From Bacteroidales bacterium (GTDB lineage: Bacteria; Bacteroidota; Bacteroidia; Bacteroidales; WCHB1-69), in the NCBI GenBank assembly GCA_012518765.1, contig JAAYRN010000293.1:1-24112 (forward strand): DNA of 24,112 bases, written 5' to 3'. The position numbers and the translations under genes are program-made. Below the pieces are notes generated by a model. That model ran no database searches. It was not told where the DNA came from and worked only from the letters and a program-made list of their open reading frames with translations. Shown here in pieces: positions 7,196-15,419 of the stretch (position 1 is its first letter; each line of letters begins with the position of its first letter).

Positions 7196-8127
7196 TGGGA
7201 TATTTGTTGTTTTAAATACCAATTATAAACCGTAGTAATTCCTTCTTGTAAGGATATCTTGTGTTTCCACCCACTTTGATGTAACCTGCCTACATTCAAT
7301 AGTTTACGAGGAGTTCCATCGGGTTTTGAGCTATCGTAAACAATTTTCCCTTTGTATCCCACTACTTCTTGAATGGTTAAGGCTAAATCGTATATGCTAA
7401 TATCTTCGCCTGTTCCGATATTTACATGAATTTCTTCGGAATAATGATTCATTAAAAACACCAAGGAATCCGCCAAATCGTCGACAAAAAGAAACTCGCG
7501 TAAGGGTTTTCCTGTTCCCCATAAAACTACTTCATCTTGTTGATTTACTTTTGCTTCGTGAAATTTACGAATCAAAGCAGGTAAAACGTGAGATGTATTT
7601 AAGTCGAAATTATCGTTAATTCCGTATAAATTAGTGGGCATTGCCGAAATAAAATCGCATCCGTATTGGCGGCGGTAAAATTTACACATTTCCAATCCTG
7701 CAATTTTTGCTATTGCATACGCCTCATTGGTAGGCTCTAATAATCCTGTCAACAAATATTCTTCTTTGATGGGTTGAGGCGACATTTTGGGATAAATACA
7801 AGAACTACCTAAAAACAATAATTTTTTCACCTTGTGTACATAAGCTGCATGAATGATATTCGACTGTATCATTAAATTATCGTAGATAAATTCAGCGGGA
7901 TAGGTGTTATTAGCGTGAATACCACCAACTTTGGCAGCTGCTAAAAAAACATATTCGGGCTTTTCTTGTTCAAAAAACTCATGTACCGCTTGTTGATTAC
8001 GCAAGTCTAATTGACTTCTTTCTCGTGTACAAATGTGGGTATAGCCATTGCGGTTTAGGACTCGCATAATGGCAGAACCAACCAATCCCGTATGTCCGGC
8101 TACGTATATTTTTGCTTGAGTATCCAT
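7192..8127 (-). CDS. fcl: GDP-L-fucose synthase
   Basis: Bifunctional 3,5-epimerase/4-reductase that turns GDP-4-keto-6-deoxy-D-mannose into GDP-L-fucose using NADPH. At 311 residues it has the usual length. Evidence: the nucleotide-binding start YVAGHTGLVGSAI (8-20), AAAKVGGIHAN (63-73), the active-site GSSCIYPK (107-114) and the SDR couple Y137-x3-K141 in YAIAKIAG. It sits 4 bases downstream of gmd, which makes its substrate, so the pair forms the standard GDP-fucose pathway. It overlaps the GT2 gene by four bases. Also known as wcaG. Confidence 0.96.
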   Translation of the reverse strand: MDTQAKIYVAGHTGLVGSAIMRVLNRNGYTHICTRERSQLDLRNQQAVHEFFEQEKPEYVFLAAAKVGGIHANNTYPAEFIYDNLMIQSNIIHAAYVHKVKKLLFLGSSCIYPKMSPQPIKEEYLLTGLLEPTNEAYAIAKIAGLEMCKFYRRQYGCDFISAMPTNLYGINDNFDLNTSHVLPALIRKFHEAKVNQQDEVVLWGTGKPLREFLFVDDLADSLVFLMNHYSEEIHVNIGTGEDISIYDLALTIQEVVGYKGKIVYDSSKPDGTPRKLLNVGRLHQSGWKHKISLQEGITTVYNWYLKQQISQ

Positions 8128-8131
8128 ATCG

Positions 8132-9205
8132 TTATATTGTTTTAGGAATATATTGTTTTACAAATTCTAAATCACTCTTAACCATCAATTTAACCAATTC
8201 AGCAAAGGGTGTTTTGGTTGGATTCCATCCCAATAACTTTTTTGCTTTAGTCGGATCACCAAGTAATTGGTCAACCTCGGTTGGACGGTAATATTTAGGG
8301 TCGACTTCTACCAATATATTACCCGTTTTTACATCAATTCCCTTTTCGTTTTCATTTTCACCCTCCCATCTTAATTCAATACCTGCTTCGGCGAAAGCAA
8401 GTGTACAAAATTCACGTACCGAGTGAGTTTCTCCTGTTGCTATCACAAAATCATCAGCTTGGGGATGTTGAAGAATCAACCACATACATTCTACATAATC
8501 GCGAGCATAGCCCCAATCTCTCATGGCGTTTAGGTTACCCAAATATAATTTCTTTTGCATGCCGTGAGCTATACGAGCAACCGCTAAGGTAATTTTACGA
8601 GTAACAAATGTTTCGCCTCGGCGTTCGCTTTCATGATTAAACAATATACCATTAGAAGCAAACATATTGTAAGCTTCTCTATAATTTTTTGTTATCCAAA
8701 AACCATATAATTTAGCTACTCCGTAAGGTGAACGAGGGTAGAAAGGTGTATCCTCATTTTGTGGAATAGTTTGTACCTTCCCGTAAAGTTCGGAAGTAGA
8801 AGCCTGATAAATTTTTGTCTTTTGTTCTAATTTCAAAATACGCACAGCTTCTAAAATCCGCAACGTACCTATGGCATCAGAATCTGCCGTATATTCGGGC
8901 ACTTCAAACGATACTTTGACATGAGATTGAGCTGCAAGATTGTATATTTCATCGGGTTGTATGGATTGAATGATGCGAATAATAGAAGACGAATCGGTCA
9001 TGTCGCCGTAGTGTAATTCTAATTTTCGCTTTTGCTTCATGTCTTCTATCCACTCATCGAAATATAAATGTTCGATACGTCCAGTATTGAAATACGAAGC
9101 TCGCCTCATCAAGCCATGAACTTCATATCCTTTTTCTAATAAAAATTCAGCAAGATAAGAGCCATCTTGTCCCGTGATACCTGTAATTAAAGCTACTTTT
9201 TTCAT
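8132..9205 (-). CDS. gmd: GDP-mannose 4,6-dehydratase
   Basis: Extended-SDR enzyme converting GDP-D-mannose to GDP-4-keto-6-deoxy-D-mannose, the entry step to GDP-L-fucose and related sugars. The 357 residues show ALITGITGQDGSYLAEFLLEKG with the GxxGxxG NADP site (9-15), MRRAS (33-37), YQASTSELYG with T137 and E139, and the Y161-x3-K165 catalytic pair in YGVAKLYG. NHESERRGETFVTRK further on is highly typical of Gmd. It lies 35 bases after the YfhO-family gene with no TAnnTTTG box between, so it is probably expressed from the YfhO promoter. Confidence 0.97.
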   Translation of the reverse strand: MKKVALITGITGQDGSYLAEFLLEKGYEVHGLMRRASYFNTGRIEHLYFDEWIEDMKQKRKLELHYGDMTDSSSIIRIIQSIQPDEIYNLAAQSHVKVSFEVPEYTADSDAIGTLRILEAVRILKLEQKTKIYQASTSELYGKVQTIPQNEDTPFYPRSPYGVAKLYGFWITKNYREAYNMFASNGILFNHESERRGETFVTRKITLAVARIAHGMQKKLYLGNLNAMRDWGYARDYVECMWLILQHPQADDFVIATGETHSVREFCTLAFAEAGIELRWEGENENEKGIDVKTGNILVEVDPKYYRPTEVDQLLGDPTKAKKLLGWNPTKTPFAELVKLMVKSDLEFVKQYIPKTI

Positions 9206-9240
9206 TATAATTATATTTTATTTCTTTCCCAACTCACACA

Positions 9241-11790
9241 TTATGCGTTGTTATCTTTGATTGTAAAATTATTTTTTTTGTAACGAATATATCCAAAACC
9301 TCCTGATATTAAAAATAATAACAAAATTATTACAGAAGAAACATTGGATATGTTTGCTCCCAATATACTCATGTGAGGCACGTATTTAAACTCAATAGTA
9401 TGTTCACCCTGAGGCACAAGCATGGCTCGCAAAATATAATTAACCCTAAAATGCGGCACTTCTTTTCCATCTATAAACGAAATCCAGCCTCCTTTGTCGT
9501 AAAATACTTCCGAAAATGTAGCCAACTGCTCTGTCGACGACGAAGTTGTATAAACCAAATGATTGGGATTACATATCGTGTTGATAATTGTAGCGTTAGA
9601 ATCTCTTTCAATATGCTTATTTTCAACCCAATGAGCATATTGTTTTTCTATAACGGCAGTATCTTTAAGGTTTATATCACCTATAGCCAAAATTTCCTCG
9701 TCAGGATTGTTTACTATTTTATAAGTATCTACAAACCAAACTGCTCCGTTCGCATCGGGATTTTTTTGTACTTGTCCGTTTTGAGCAATGATGTAGCGAG
9801 TATTCAACATATTGATTATGTTTGGATTGATTTGTGCATGAAAATAAAAATCAATAATATCTTGATAACGTCTTAATTTGGCTGGACTATAACCTCCTAC
9901 CGATTTATGGAAATACGAAGTATTAGATTCATTGAAAGTATTGCTTGCCAAATTTAATACCCTGTAATTAACATCGGTATCACTCAAAATCAGTTGGTCG
10001 GCTTCGGTAGGACGGTGTATATTTTCAACCATTCTTTTATCTTGAAAATGTTTGTCATTCAAATACCTACGACTAATTGTCCAGCCATCAATAAGAATTA
10101 ATAAGGTCAAAGAAGCTATGAGGACATTTATATTTTTCAATTTATCTTTCAAATAAGCCCACATCAGGACAAAGCCCAGTGAAATAAAAGCAATTGATCG
10201 GAAAATATCTTTATATGCCATTGATTTTCTGTAATCAAACAAAATAGATAATATGCTATTTACATTATTTTCTCTAAATCCAGCATTAAGCAATTGTTGT
10301 TTGTATTGTGCATCGCCACCTCCTGAAAAGCTAAAAAACATAGCTACTGCCAAAAACAAAAATACACACAACCCTATGCTTACATAGTAGCTATTTTTTA
10401 AATAAGCAAGCGATTTTTCTTTGCTTAAATTATTGGAAAAAATTTCTTTCAAACCTAACATACCTAATATAGGCATAGCTACTCCAGCTATAATCAATGC
10501 CATAGCAGGTGTTCGGAATTTATTATAAAAAGGCAAATAATGAAATAAAAAATTATTGATTACTTCAAAGTTTTTACCCCAAGCCAAGACCAAAGAAATG
10601 ACAAAAACAGCAATTACCCACCATTTTTCAGGACCTTTTACAACGAATAAACCCAAGATAAAGAGCAAACTAACAATAGCTCCTGCATAAACGGGTCCCG
10701 AAGTAAAAGGTTGTTCGCCCCAATAAGTAGGTAAATAAGACGAACCGTATCCATTTTGTCGGAGGGCTTGCATGGTTTCCGATTCAGAATCTAATTCCAC
10801 ATGACCCCCTCCGTATAAATTGGGAACCAACAAGGTAAATGTTTCCATTTTTCCATAACTCCACATAAACGCATAGTCTATTTCCAACCCTCCCTCGTTG
10901 GGAGTAGAAGCATTTTGTTCTTGATTTTTAAAATCAGGAGTAATGGTCAATTCCGAACCTCCTCTCATGGTATCTTTGCTGTAAGTATAAGTTGGTAGTA
11001 AATTACCCAAATTAGGTAAAACAGCAAAAATAGCGGCTACGATTAACAAGGCTGTCGCTTTAAAAAAGGGAAGTAAAACTTTCTCTTTCAATAAATAATA
11101 GAAAAAATAAGCTATTCCTATCGCTCCAACCATTATAAAAGCATAGTAGGTAATTTGAATATGACTACTTGATATTTCTAAACCCAAAAACAACAAAGTA
11201 ATCAAAGCTCCTAAGAGGTATTTTTTTCGAAATGTCAATATAATTCCACCTATTAAGGGAGCAATGTATGCCATGGCATAGCCCTTGGTAACATGCCCCG
11301 CTTCGATAATGATAAAATTATAAGAAGCAAAGGCATACACAATGGCTCCCAGTAAACTAACCCAAGCATTAGCCCCTATGGAAAGCATAAAAATGTAAAA
11401 ACAAAGCAAATACGTAAACATCATACCTGCATGCAAAAGAGGCAATCCTCCCCTGAATAAAACACTAATTTTCTGGAATATATTAAAATAAGGCTTCCCC
11501 CACAAGGTAGCGGTAGGCATGCCGCTAAACATGGAATTAGTCCACTCGGAGTATTCTCCCGTTTTTTCTTGATAGGATTTAACTTCCTGAGTCATACCTT
11601 GTACGCTAACCATATCTCCCTGAGGCAAGTCTTTTTCATCGAAAAAAACAGGGCTAAAATAAGCAAAAGTTAGTACATACATAACCGCAATTGCTGCAAT
11701 ATGAGGCAAAATTTTCTTAAAAATAAGAGATAAAGAATGGGGAGTTTTACTCGAAAGAGTAGCTTCTTTTTTTACGTTATTATTCTTCAT
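9241..11790 (-). CDS. YfhO-family large integral membrane protein (putative GT-C glycosyltransferase)
   Basis: An 849-residue protein with one N-terminal helix (about 30-50), a periplasmic loop containing the family-typical GDMVSVQGMTQEVKSYQ and WTNSMFSGMPT, then about ten further membrane helices up to residue 570, a soluble domain, and a last C-terminal helix before a basic tail. This is the YfhO layout; Gram-positive members help decorate wall polymers with sugars, but the role in Bacteroidota is not established. A frame extends 20 codons upstream to 11850, but that ATG lies upstream of the TAATTTTG box at 11834-11827. The ATG at 11790 (MKNNNVKK) is therefore the better start. Leading the gmd-fcl-GT operon, it probably takes part in periplasmic glycan assembly. 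Confidence 0.85.
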   Translation of the reverse strand: MKNNNVKKEATLSSKTPHSLSLIFKKILPHIAAIAVMYVLTFAYFSPVFFDEKDLPQGDMVSVQGMTQEVKSYQEKTGEYSEWTNSMFSGMPTATLWGKPYFNIFQKISVLFRGGLPLLHAGMMFTYLLCFYIFMLSIGANAWVSLLGAIVYAFASYNFIIIEAGHVTKGYAMAYIAPLIGGIILTFRKKYLLGALITLLFLGLEISSSHIQITYYAFIMVGAIGIAYFFYYLLKEKVLLPFFKATALLIVAAIFAVLPNLGNLLPTYTYSKDTMRGGSELTITPDFKNQEQNASTPNEGGLEIDYAFMWSYGKMETFTLLVPNLYGGGHVELDSESETMQALRQNGYGSSYLPTYWGEQPFTSGPVYAGAIVSLLFILGLFVVKGPEKWWVIAVFVISLVLAWGKNFEVINNFLFHYLPFYNKFRTPAMALIIAGVAMPILGMLGLKEIFSNNLSKEKSLAYLKNSYYVSIGLCVFLFLAVAMFFSFSGGGDAQYKQQLLNAGFRENNVNSILSILFDYRKSMAYKDIFRSIAFISLGFVLMWAYLKDKLKNINVLIASLTLLILIDGWTISRRYLNDKHFQDKRMVENIHRPTEADQLILSDTDVNYRVLNLASNTFNESNTSYFHKSVGGYSPAKLRRYQDIIDFYFHAQINPNIINMLNTRYIIAQNGQVQKNPDANGAVWFVDTYKIVNNPDEEILAIGDINLKDTAVIEKQYAHWVENKHIERDSNATIINTICNPNHLVYTTSSSTEQLATFSEVFYDKGGWISFIDGKEVPHFRVNYILRAMLVPQGEHTIEFKYVPHMSILGANISNVSSVIILLLFLISGGFGYIRYKKNNFTIKDNNA

Positions 11791-11826
11791 ATAAGTAAAA
11801 GTGTAATATGTTTCATACAATAAATG

Positions 11827-11854
11827 CAAAATTACATTTTTTTCAAACAAACAA
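11827..11854 (-). promoter_or_regulatory. Promoter of the YfhO-gmd-fcl-GT-gmhA operon
   Basis: Minus-strand TAATTTTG (11834-11827) preceded by TTG at 11854-11852 with a 17-base spacer. A start near 11821 leaves a leader of about 30 bases before the ATG at 11790. This is the only TAnnTTTG box I found just upstream of a gene start between here and gmhA. Confidence 0.55.
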
Positions 11855-11900
11855 AGGCAAAAAGAAATGCAAAAACGAAATTGTTTTTTTATTTTACGTT

Positions 11901-13094
11901 TTACAGATGAAATTCTTCGATTATTTCATCTATTTTTTCCATTACTTTTTGACTATCGATGCTGTTTATACATTTCCATTTACCATTTTCAAGGGGAAAT
12001 TTACAAATCCAACCGCAACCAAAACAATCCATATAATTAGACGCTATTTTCGGTAAAAATGCCTTGTCTTCCTCCTTTATATTTTCTACAACATAAGGCT
12101 GAAAACGTCCATAATGACCTCCTCCTAATATACATACAGAAGGAGTTTTGGTTAAAACTGTCATGTGAGAAGAAGCAGTCTCGTTTGATACCACAAAATC
12201 TGCTTGTTGAATAATTGACATAAGTTCAATTAAATTTGTTTTTCCACACAGATTTAAAATTTTATCTTTGTCTAAATCATAAGTCATCAATTCATCGTAC
12301 AAATAACTCTCGCTTTTACTTCCACAAACCACAATGGAAAATTTTTCGGTCAATCTGACTGCAATCTTAGCAAAATGTTTTATATCCCACATTCTTCGCT
12401 CTGTGCTTGCTCCCATAAAAAACACAACATAATGTTGAAACGGTACTAAAGTATTGTTTTTTAAAGGAAAAGGAAGTTGTGGAATGCTTGCTTGAAAACT
12501 TGGATTCAAATATCCGCGAATAAATTCGGCGTTTCTAACCAACTCCATTTTTGTTCCCGACGTAGCTGGAATTAACTGAGTATACCATTTATCTGCTATT
12601 TTTTTTAATTTGGAATTATAATAATCAAAATTATGGGTTAATCTGACAATGGTATTATTGGTATTGGAATAATCGCCTTGAGAACCAATTTTTTCTTTTG
12701 CATGAATTTGACGAACAATCCAATCTTGAAGAAAAAAATTACGAGAAAATGTTGGATTAATTACCTTTTCATAGTGATAAGTATTGATTTTTTTTAACAA
12801 AGAAAAACGATAAGCAATGCTTTTAAAAAATCGATTTTGATCAAAAGCGATACATTCATCAAAATAAGGAAGTTTCAATGCAATATCTGTCCAATCTTTT
12901 TTATGAAGCAATACTAATTTATGATTTGGAAAATAATTTCTATATTCTTTTGCCGAATCTAACCAAATGATACTGTCGCCAATAGCATCGATTTTGAGAA
13001 TTAAAATTGTATTGGACAATTTGGATGTTGAAAATAATTTTCCAAAAGGGAAACGATGTAAAACAATAAAAAAATAAAGTAAAATTGATTTCAT
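11901..13094 (-). CDS. Glycosyltransferase family 9 protein (heptosyltransferase-like)
   Basis: GT-B enzyme of the ADP-heptose:LPS heptosyltransferase family, 397 residues. The N-terminal LILKIDAIGDSIIW (31-44) carries the GD motif with D40. The donor-binding half has FFMGASTERRMW (225-236), LCGKTNLIEL (282-291) and the family block SNETASSHMTVLTKTPSV (303-320), followed by GGGHYGRFQPY. Near the C-terminus C357, C360, C364 and C375 form a C-x2-C-x3-C-x10-C cluster that could bind metal. It probably acts in the cytoplasm on a lipid-linked core. It has its own possible promoter, and the gap of about 110 bases before YfhO contains that gene's promoter, so it is probably a separate unit. The sugar moved is uncertain despite gmhA nearby. 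Confidence 0.88.
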   Translation of the reverse strand: MKSILLYFFIVLHRFPFGKLFSTSKLSNTILILKIDAIGDSIIWLDSAKEYRNYFPNHKLVLLHKKDWTDIALKLPYFDECIAFDQNRFFKSIAYRFSLLKKINTYHYEKVINPTFSRNFFLQDWIVRQIHAKEKIGSQGDYSNTNNTIVRLTHNFDYYNSKLKKIADKWYTQLIPATSGTKMELVRNAEFIRGYLNPSFQASIPQLPFPLKNNTLVPFQHYVVFFMGASTERRMWDIKHFAKIAVRLTEKFSIVVCGSKSESYLYDELMTYDLDKDKILNLCGKTNLIELMSIIQQADFVVSNETASSHMTVLTKTPSVCILGGGHYGRFQPYVVENIKEEDKAFLPKIASNYMDCFGCGWICKFPLENGKWKCINSIDSQKVMEKIDEIIEEFHL

Positions 13095-13100
13095 AAACTA

Positions 13101-13126
13101 TAAATTTAGTTACTATATTTTTACAA
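13101..13126 (-). promoter_or_regulatory. Possible promoter of the GT9 gene
   Basis: TAAATTTA (13108-13101, minus strand) differs from TAnnTTTG at the last base. TTG lies 15 bases upstream (13126-13124), the same spacing as at surE, tnaA and the TA module. It would give a very short leader before the ATG at 13094. Confidence 0.3.
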
Positions 13127-13148
13127 CATTTTATTTAAAACTAACACA

Positions 13149-13916
13149 CTATGAATTTATTAACAAGTTACTATCTTTGGAAAAAGATTTGGTACGATAA
13201 AATATATACTGCTTTATTTTAAAATAAAAAAACAAGCATTTTACCAATATGGCAGATAATCTTTTCTCTGTCAATAAATGAAAATCTTTGTTATTGGAAT
13301 ACAGCTGTAAGTTATATTTTTTTGCTAATTCTAAAAGCGATTTTTTTGAATAAAATGAAATGTGTTGTCCCGTTTGGAACGCATAATACCACCAATTTTT
13401 ATCGGGAATAGCCTGTGGGGTTAAGAGCGTAGAAAAAAATATATTTTTACTAACTTCGAGCATTGTCTCCAATTCTTGCGTAGGATTTACAAAATGTTCA
13501 AAAGCCTCAAATGCGGTAATAAGCTCTGTATGAATATCTTGATTTTTATCAAATTCAAATCCTTGTGCAAATATATTTTCGGTATACAAATCGTTCCATA
13601 AAAAACTAAAACCCTTATCACGCATCATACGAACAAAAAGCCCATAACCACCCGCCATGTCAACGTAAGAAGATTTAGAATTAAAAAATAACTTGATAAA
13701 AGCTGTTGTTATTTTTACCGAAAACAAATTCCTTTGTATTATTCCCGTATCGGTCAAACTAATGGACTTTTTATAGGCATCTTCTAACCAATAAGGTTCT
13801 TCCGTTTGAATAAATCCACAATTGGAACAAACAAAATACGAAACATTATGAGCATTCAATATATTTGCTTGAAATGCTAAATCGCTGTTTCCACCACATA
13901 TTTTACAACTTACCAT
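13149..13916 (-). CDS. Class I SAM-dependent methyltransferase with N-terminal zinc ribbon
   Basis: Counted from the start at 13916 (255 residues), C4-x2-C7 and C30-x2-C33 form a probable zinc ribbon. A Rossmann methyltransferase core follows: SYVDMAGGYGLFVRMM (84-99) contains the glycine-rich SAM loop, and ITAFEAFEHFVNP matches the motif before strand 4-5 seen in Methyltransf_23-type enzymes. HISFYSKKSLLELAKKYN is also typical. The substrate is unknown; the flanking GT9 gene suggests modification of a sugar or lipid carrier (inference). Another ATG exists at 13931, but a TACTTTTG box ends only five bases upstream of it, so I prefer the second ATG, just before VSCKICG. The C-terminal tail is lysine-rich. 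Confidence 0.8.
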   Translation of the reverse strand: MVSCKICGGNSDLAFQANILNAHNVSYFVCSNCGFIQTEEPYWLEDAYKKSISLTDTGIIQRNLFSVKITTAFIKLFFNSKSSYVDMAGGYGLFVRMMRDKGFSFLWNDLYTENIFAQGFEFDKNQDIHTELITAFEAFEHFVNPTQELETMLEVSKNIFFSTLLTPQAIPDKNWWYYAFQTGQHISFYSKKSLLELAKKYNLQLYSNNKDFHLLTEKRLSAILVKCLFFYFKIKQYIFYRTKSFSKDSNLLINS

Positions 13917-13935
13917 GCCTTTGATTTTCACTTTA

Positions 13936-13943
13936 CAAAAGTA
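13936..13943 (-). promoter_or_regulatory. -7 box before the methyltransferase gene
   Basis: TACTTTTG on the minus strand fits TAnnTTTG. I see no good -33 TTG at the usual distance. Its position favours translation from 13916 rather than 13931. Confidence 0.4.
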
Positions 13944-13999
13944 CTAAATAAAAACAGTCTTTTTATTTAATTTCCGATTTTTTATTTTACCCCGACTTA

Positions 14000-14044
14000 A
14001 AATAAAAAAAACTTGCCTGCTTTCCTGAAAAACAAACAAGTTTT
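14000..14044 (-). terminator. Rho-independent terminator after glyA
   Basis: In the minus-strand transcript a 12-bp stem (bases 14044-14033 with 14019-14008, two G-U pairs) closes a 13-base loop and runs directly into a long U-tract (the A-run at 14001-14011). It lies 24 bases past the glyA stop and is the strongest terminator in the window. Confidence 0.9.
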
Positions 14045-14067
14045 ATGCTTTATAATATTTTTATTCT

Positions 14068-15348
14068 TTAGTAAGCAAACAAGGGGCGATGTGCCATCAT
14101 ATCGTTTACATTCTTGCGTACTTTTTCTATGATACTCTCATTGTTTACATTAGAAAGTATTTCATCTATCATATCTACAATAATAGGCATTTCGGTTTCT
14201 TTGAGTCCGCGTGTGGTAACAGCTGGAGTTCCAATGCGAATACCCGAAGTAGTAAAAGGTGTACGGCTATCGAAAGGCACCATATTTTTATTGATAGTAA
14301 TATCGGCTTTTACCAAGGTATTTTCAGCAACCTTACCCGTAAGCTCGGGGAATTTAGTGCGTAAATCTATCAATATTAAATGGTTATCTGTTCCTCCCGA
14401 AATAATTTTATATCCTTTATCTACAAATGCTTTTGCCATTACATCGGCATTTTTCTTTACTTGTTTGATATATTCGGTATAGCTATCGGTTAGGGCTTCG
14501 CCAAAAGCAACGGCTTTTGCAGCTATAACGTGCTCAAGAGGACCGCCTTGTATTCCTGGGAAAACAGCCGAATCCAACATAGCCGACATGCTTCTGATTT
14601 CACCTTTAGGTGTCGTAATTCCCCATGGATTATCAAAATCCTTGCCCATCATAATCAAACCTCCGCGTGGACCGCGTAGGGTTTTATGGGTGGTAGTTGT
14701 ACAAATATGACAATATTGTACGGCATTATTTAACAATCCTTTTGCTATAAGTCCCGCAGGATGAGCAATATCACCCATAAGAATAGCTCCTATTTTGTCG
14801 GCTATTTCACGCATGCGTTTCCAATCCCAATCGCGGCTATATGCCGAGGCTCCTCCTATGATTACTTTGGGGCGTTTTTCCAAAGCTATCGCTTCCATTT
14901 TATCATAATCAATAACTTCCGAACCTTCTTCTACCGAGTAATCTACTACATTGTAAAGCATTCCCGATGAATTAACGGGTGAGCCGTGTGAAAGGTGTCC
15001 GCCGTGATTTAGGTTTAATCCCATAAGCGTATCGCCTGGTTTCAAGCAAGTTAATAATACTGCCATGTTGGCTTGAGCTCCCGAGTGGGGTTGAACATTT
15101 GCCCATTCGGCTCCAAAAAGTTCCTTTGCTCTGTCAATAGCAAGTTGTTCTGTTTGGTCAACTATTTGACATCCACCATAATATCGCTTGCCGGGATAGC
15201 CTTCGGCGTATTTGTTTGTTAAAACAGAACCCATGGCTTCCATAACCTGATCGCTTACAAAATTTTCCGAAGCAATTAGTTCTAATCCATGTAGTTGTCT
15301 TTCTTTTTCCTTTTCAATTAAGTCAAAAATTCGTGTATCTCTCTTCAT
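14068..15348 (-). CDS. glyA: Serine hydroxymethyltransferase
   Basis: PLP enzyme that interconverts serine and glycine while loading one-carbon units onto tetrahydrofolate. The 426 residues match the bacterial family: GLELIASENFVS (21-32), TNKYAEGYPGKRYYGG (44-59), QPHSGAQANMAV (86-97), DIAHPAGLIAKG (193-204), and TTTTHKTLRGPRGG with PLP lysine K222. The C-terminal IRIGTPAVTTRG is also diagnostic. It is a single-gene unit, with a TAATTTTG box upstream and a strong terminator downstream. Nothing unusual is seen. Confidence 0.98.
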   Translation of the reverse strand: MKRDTRIFDLIEKEKERQLHGLELIASENFVSDQVMEAMGSVLTNKYAEGYPGKRYYGGCQIVDQTEQLAIDRAKELFGAEWANVQPHSGAQANMAVLLTCLKPGDTLMGLNLNHGGHLSHGSPVNSSGMLYNVVDYSVEEGSEVIDYDKMEAIALEKRPKVIIGGASAYSRDWDWKRMREIADKIGAILMGDIAHPAGLIAKGLLNNAVQYCHICTTTTHKTLRGPRGGLIMMGKDFDNPWGITTPKGEIRSMSAMLDSAVFPGIQGGPLEHVIAAKAVAFGEALTDSYTEYIKQVKKNADVMAKAFVDKGYKIISGGTDNHLILIDLRTKFPELTGKVAENTLVKADITINKNMVPFDSRTPFTTSGIRIGTPAVTTRGLKETEMPIIVDMIDEILSNVNNESIIEKVRKNVNDMMAHRPLFAY

Positions 15349-15387
15349 TATAATGTTTAGTTTAAATATTTATCTTTTTCAAGTATG

Positions 15388-15395
15388 CAAAATTA
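15388..15395 (-). promoter_or_regulatory. -7 box of the glyA promoter
   Basis: TAATTTTG on the minus strand, 40 bases upstream of the glyA ATG and just past the aroA stop. No clear TTG at -33. Confidence 0.45.
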
Positions 15396-15419
15396 ACACT
15401 TTATTTTTACATGTTGGCA

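Noticed and set aside
11791..11850. 20-codon N-terminal extension of the YfhO protein
   Set aside because: The upstream ATG lies upstream of the -7 box, so it would not be in the transcript, and the extension is unlike the polar N-terminus expected.
11873..11903. Hairpin after the GT9 gene as a terminator
   Set aside because: Only a 6-bp AAAACG/CGTTTT stem with a 19-base loop and a broken T-run; too weak to call.
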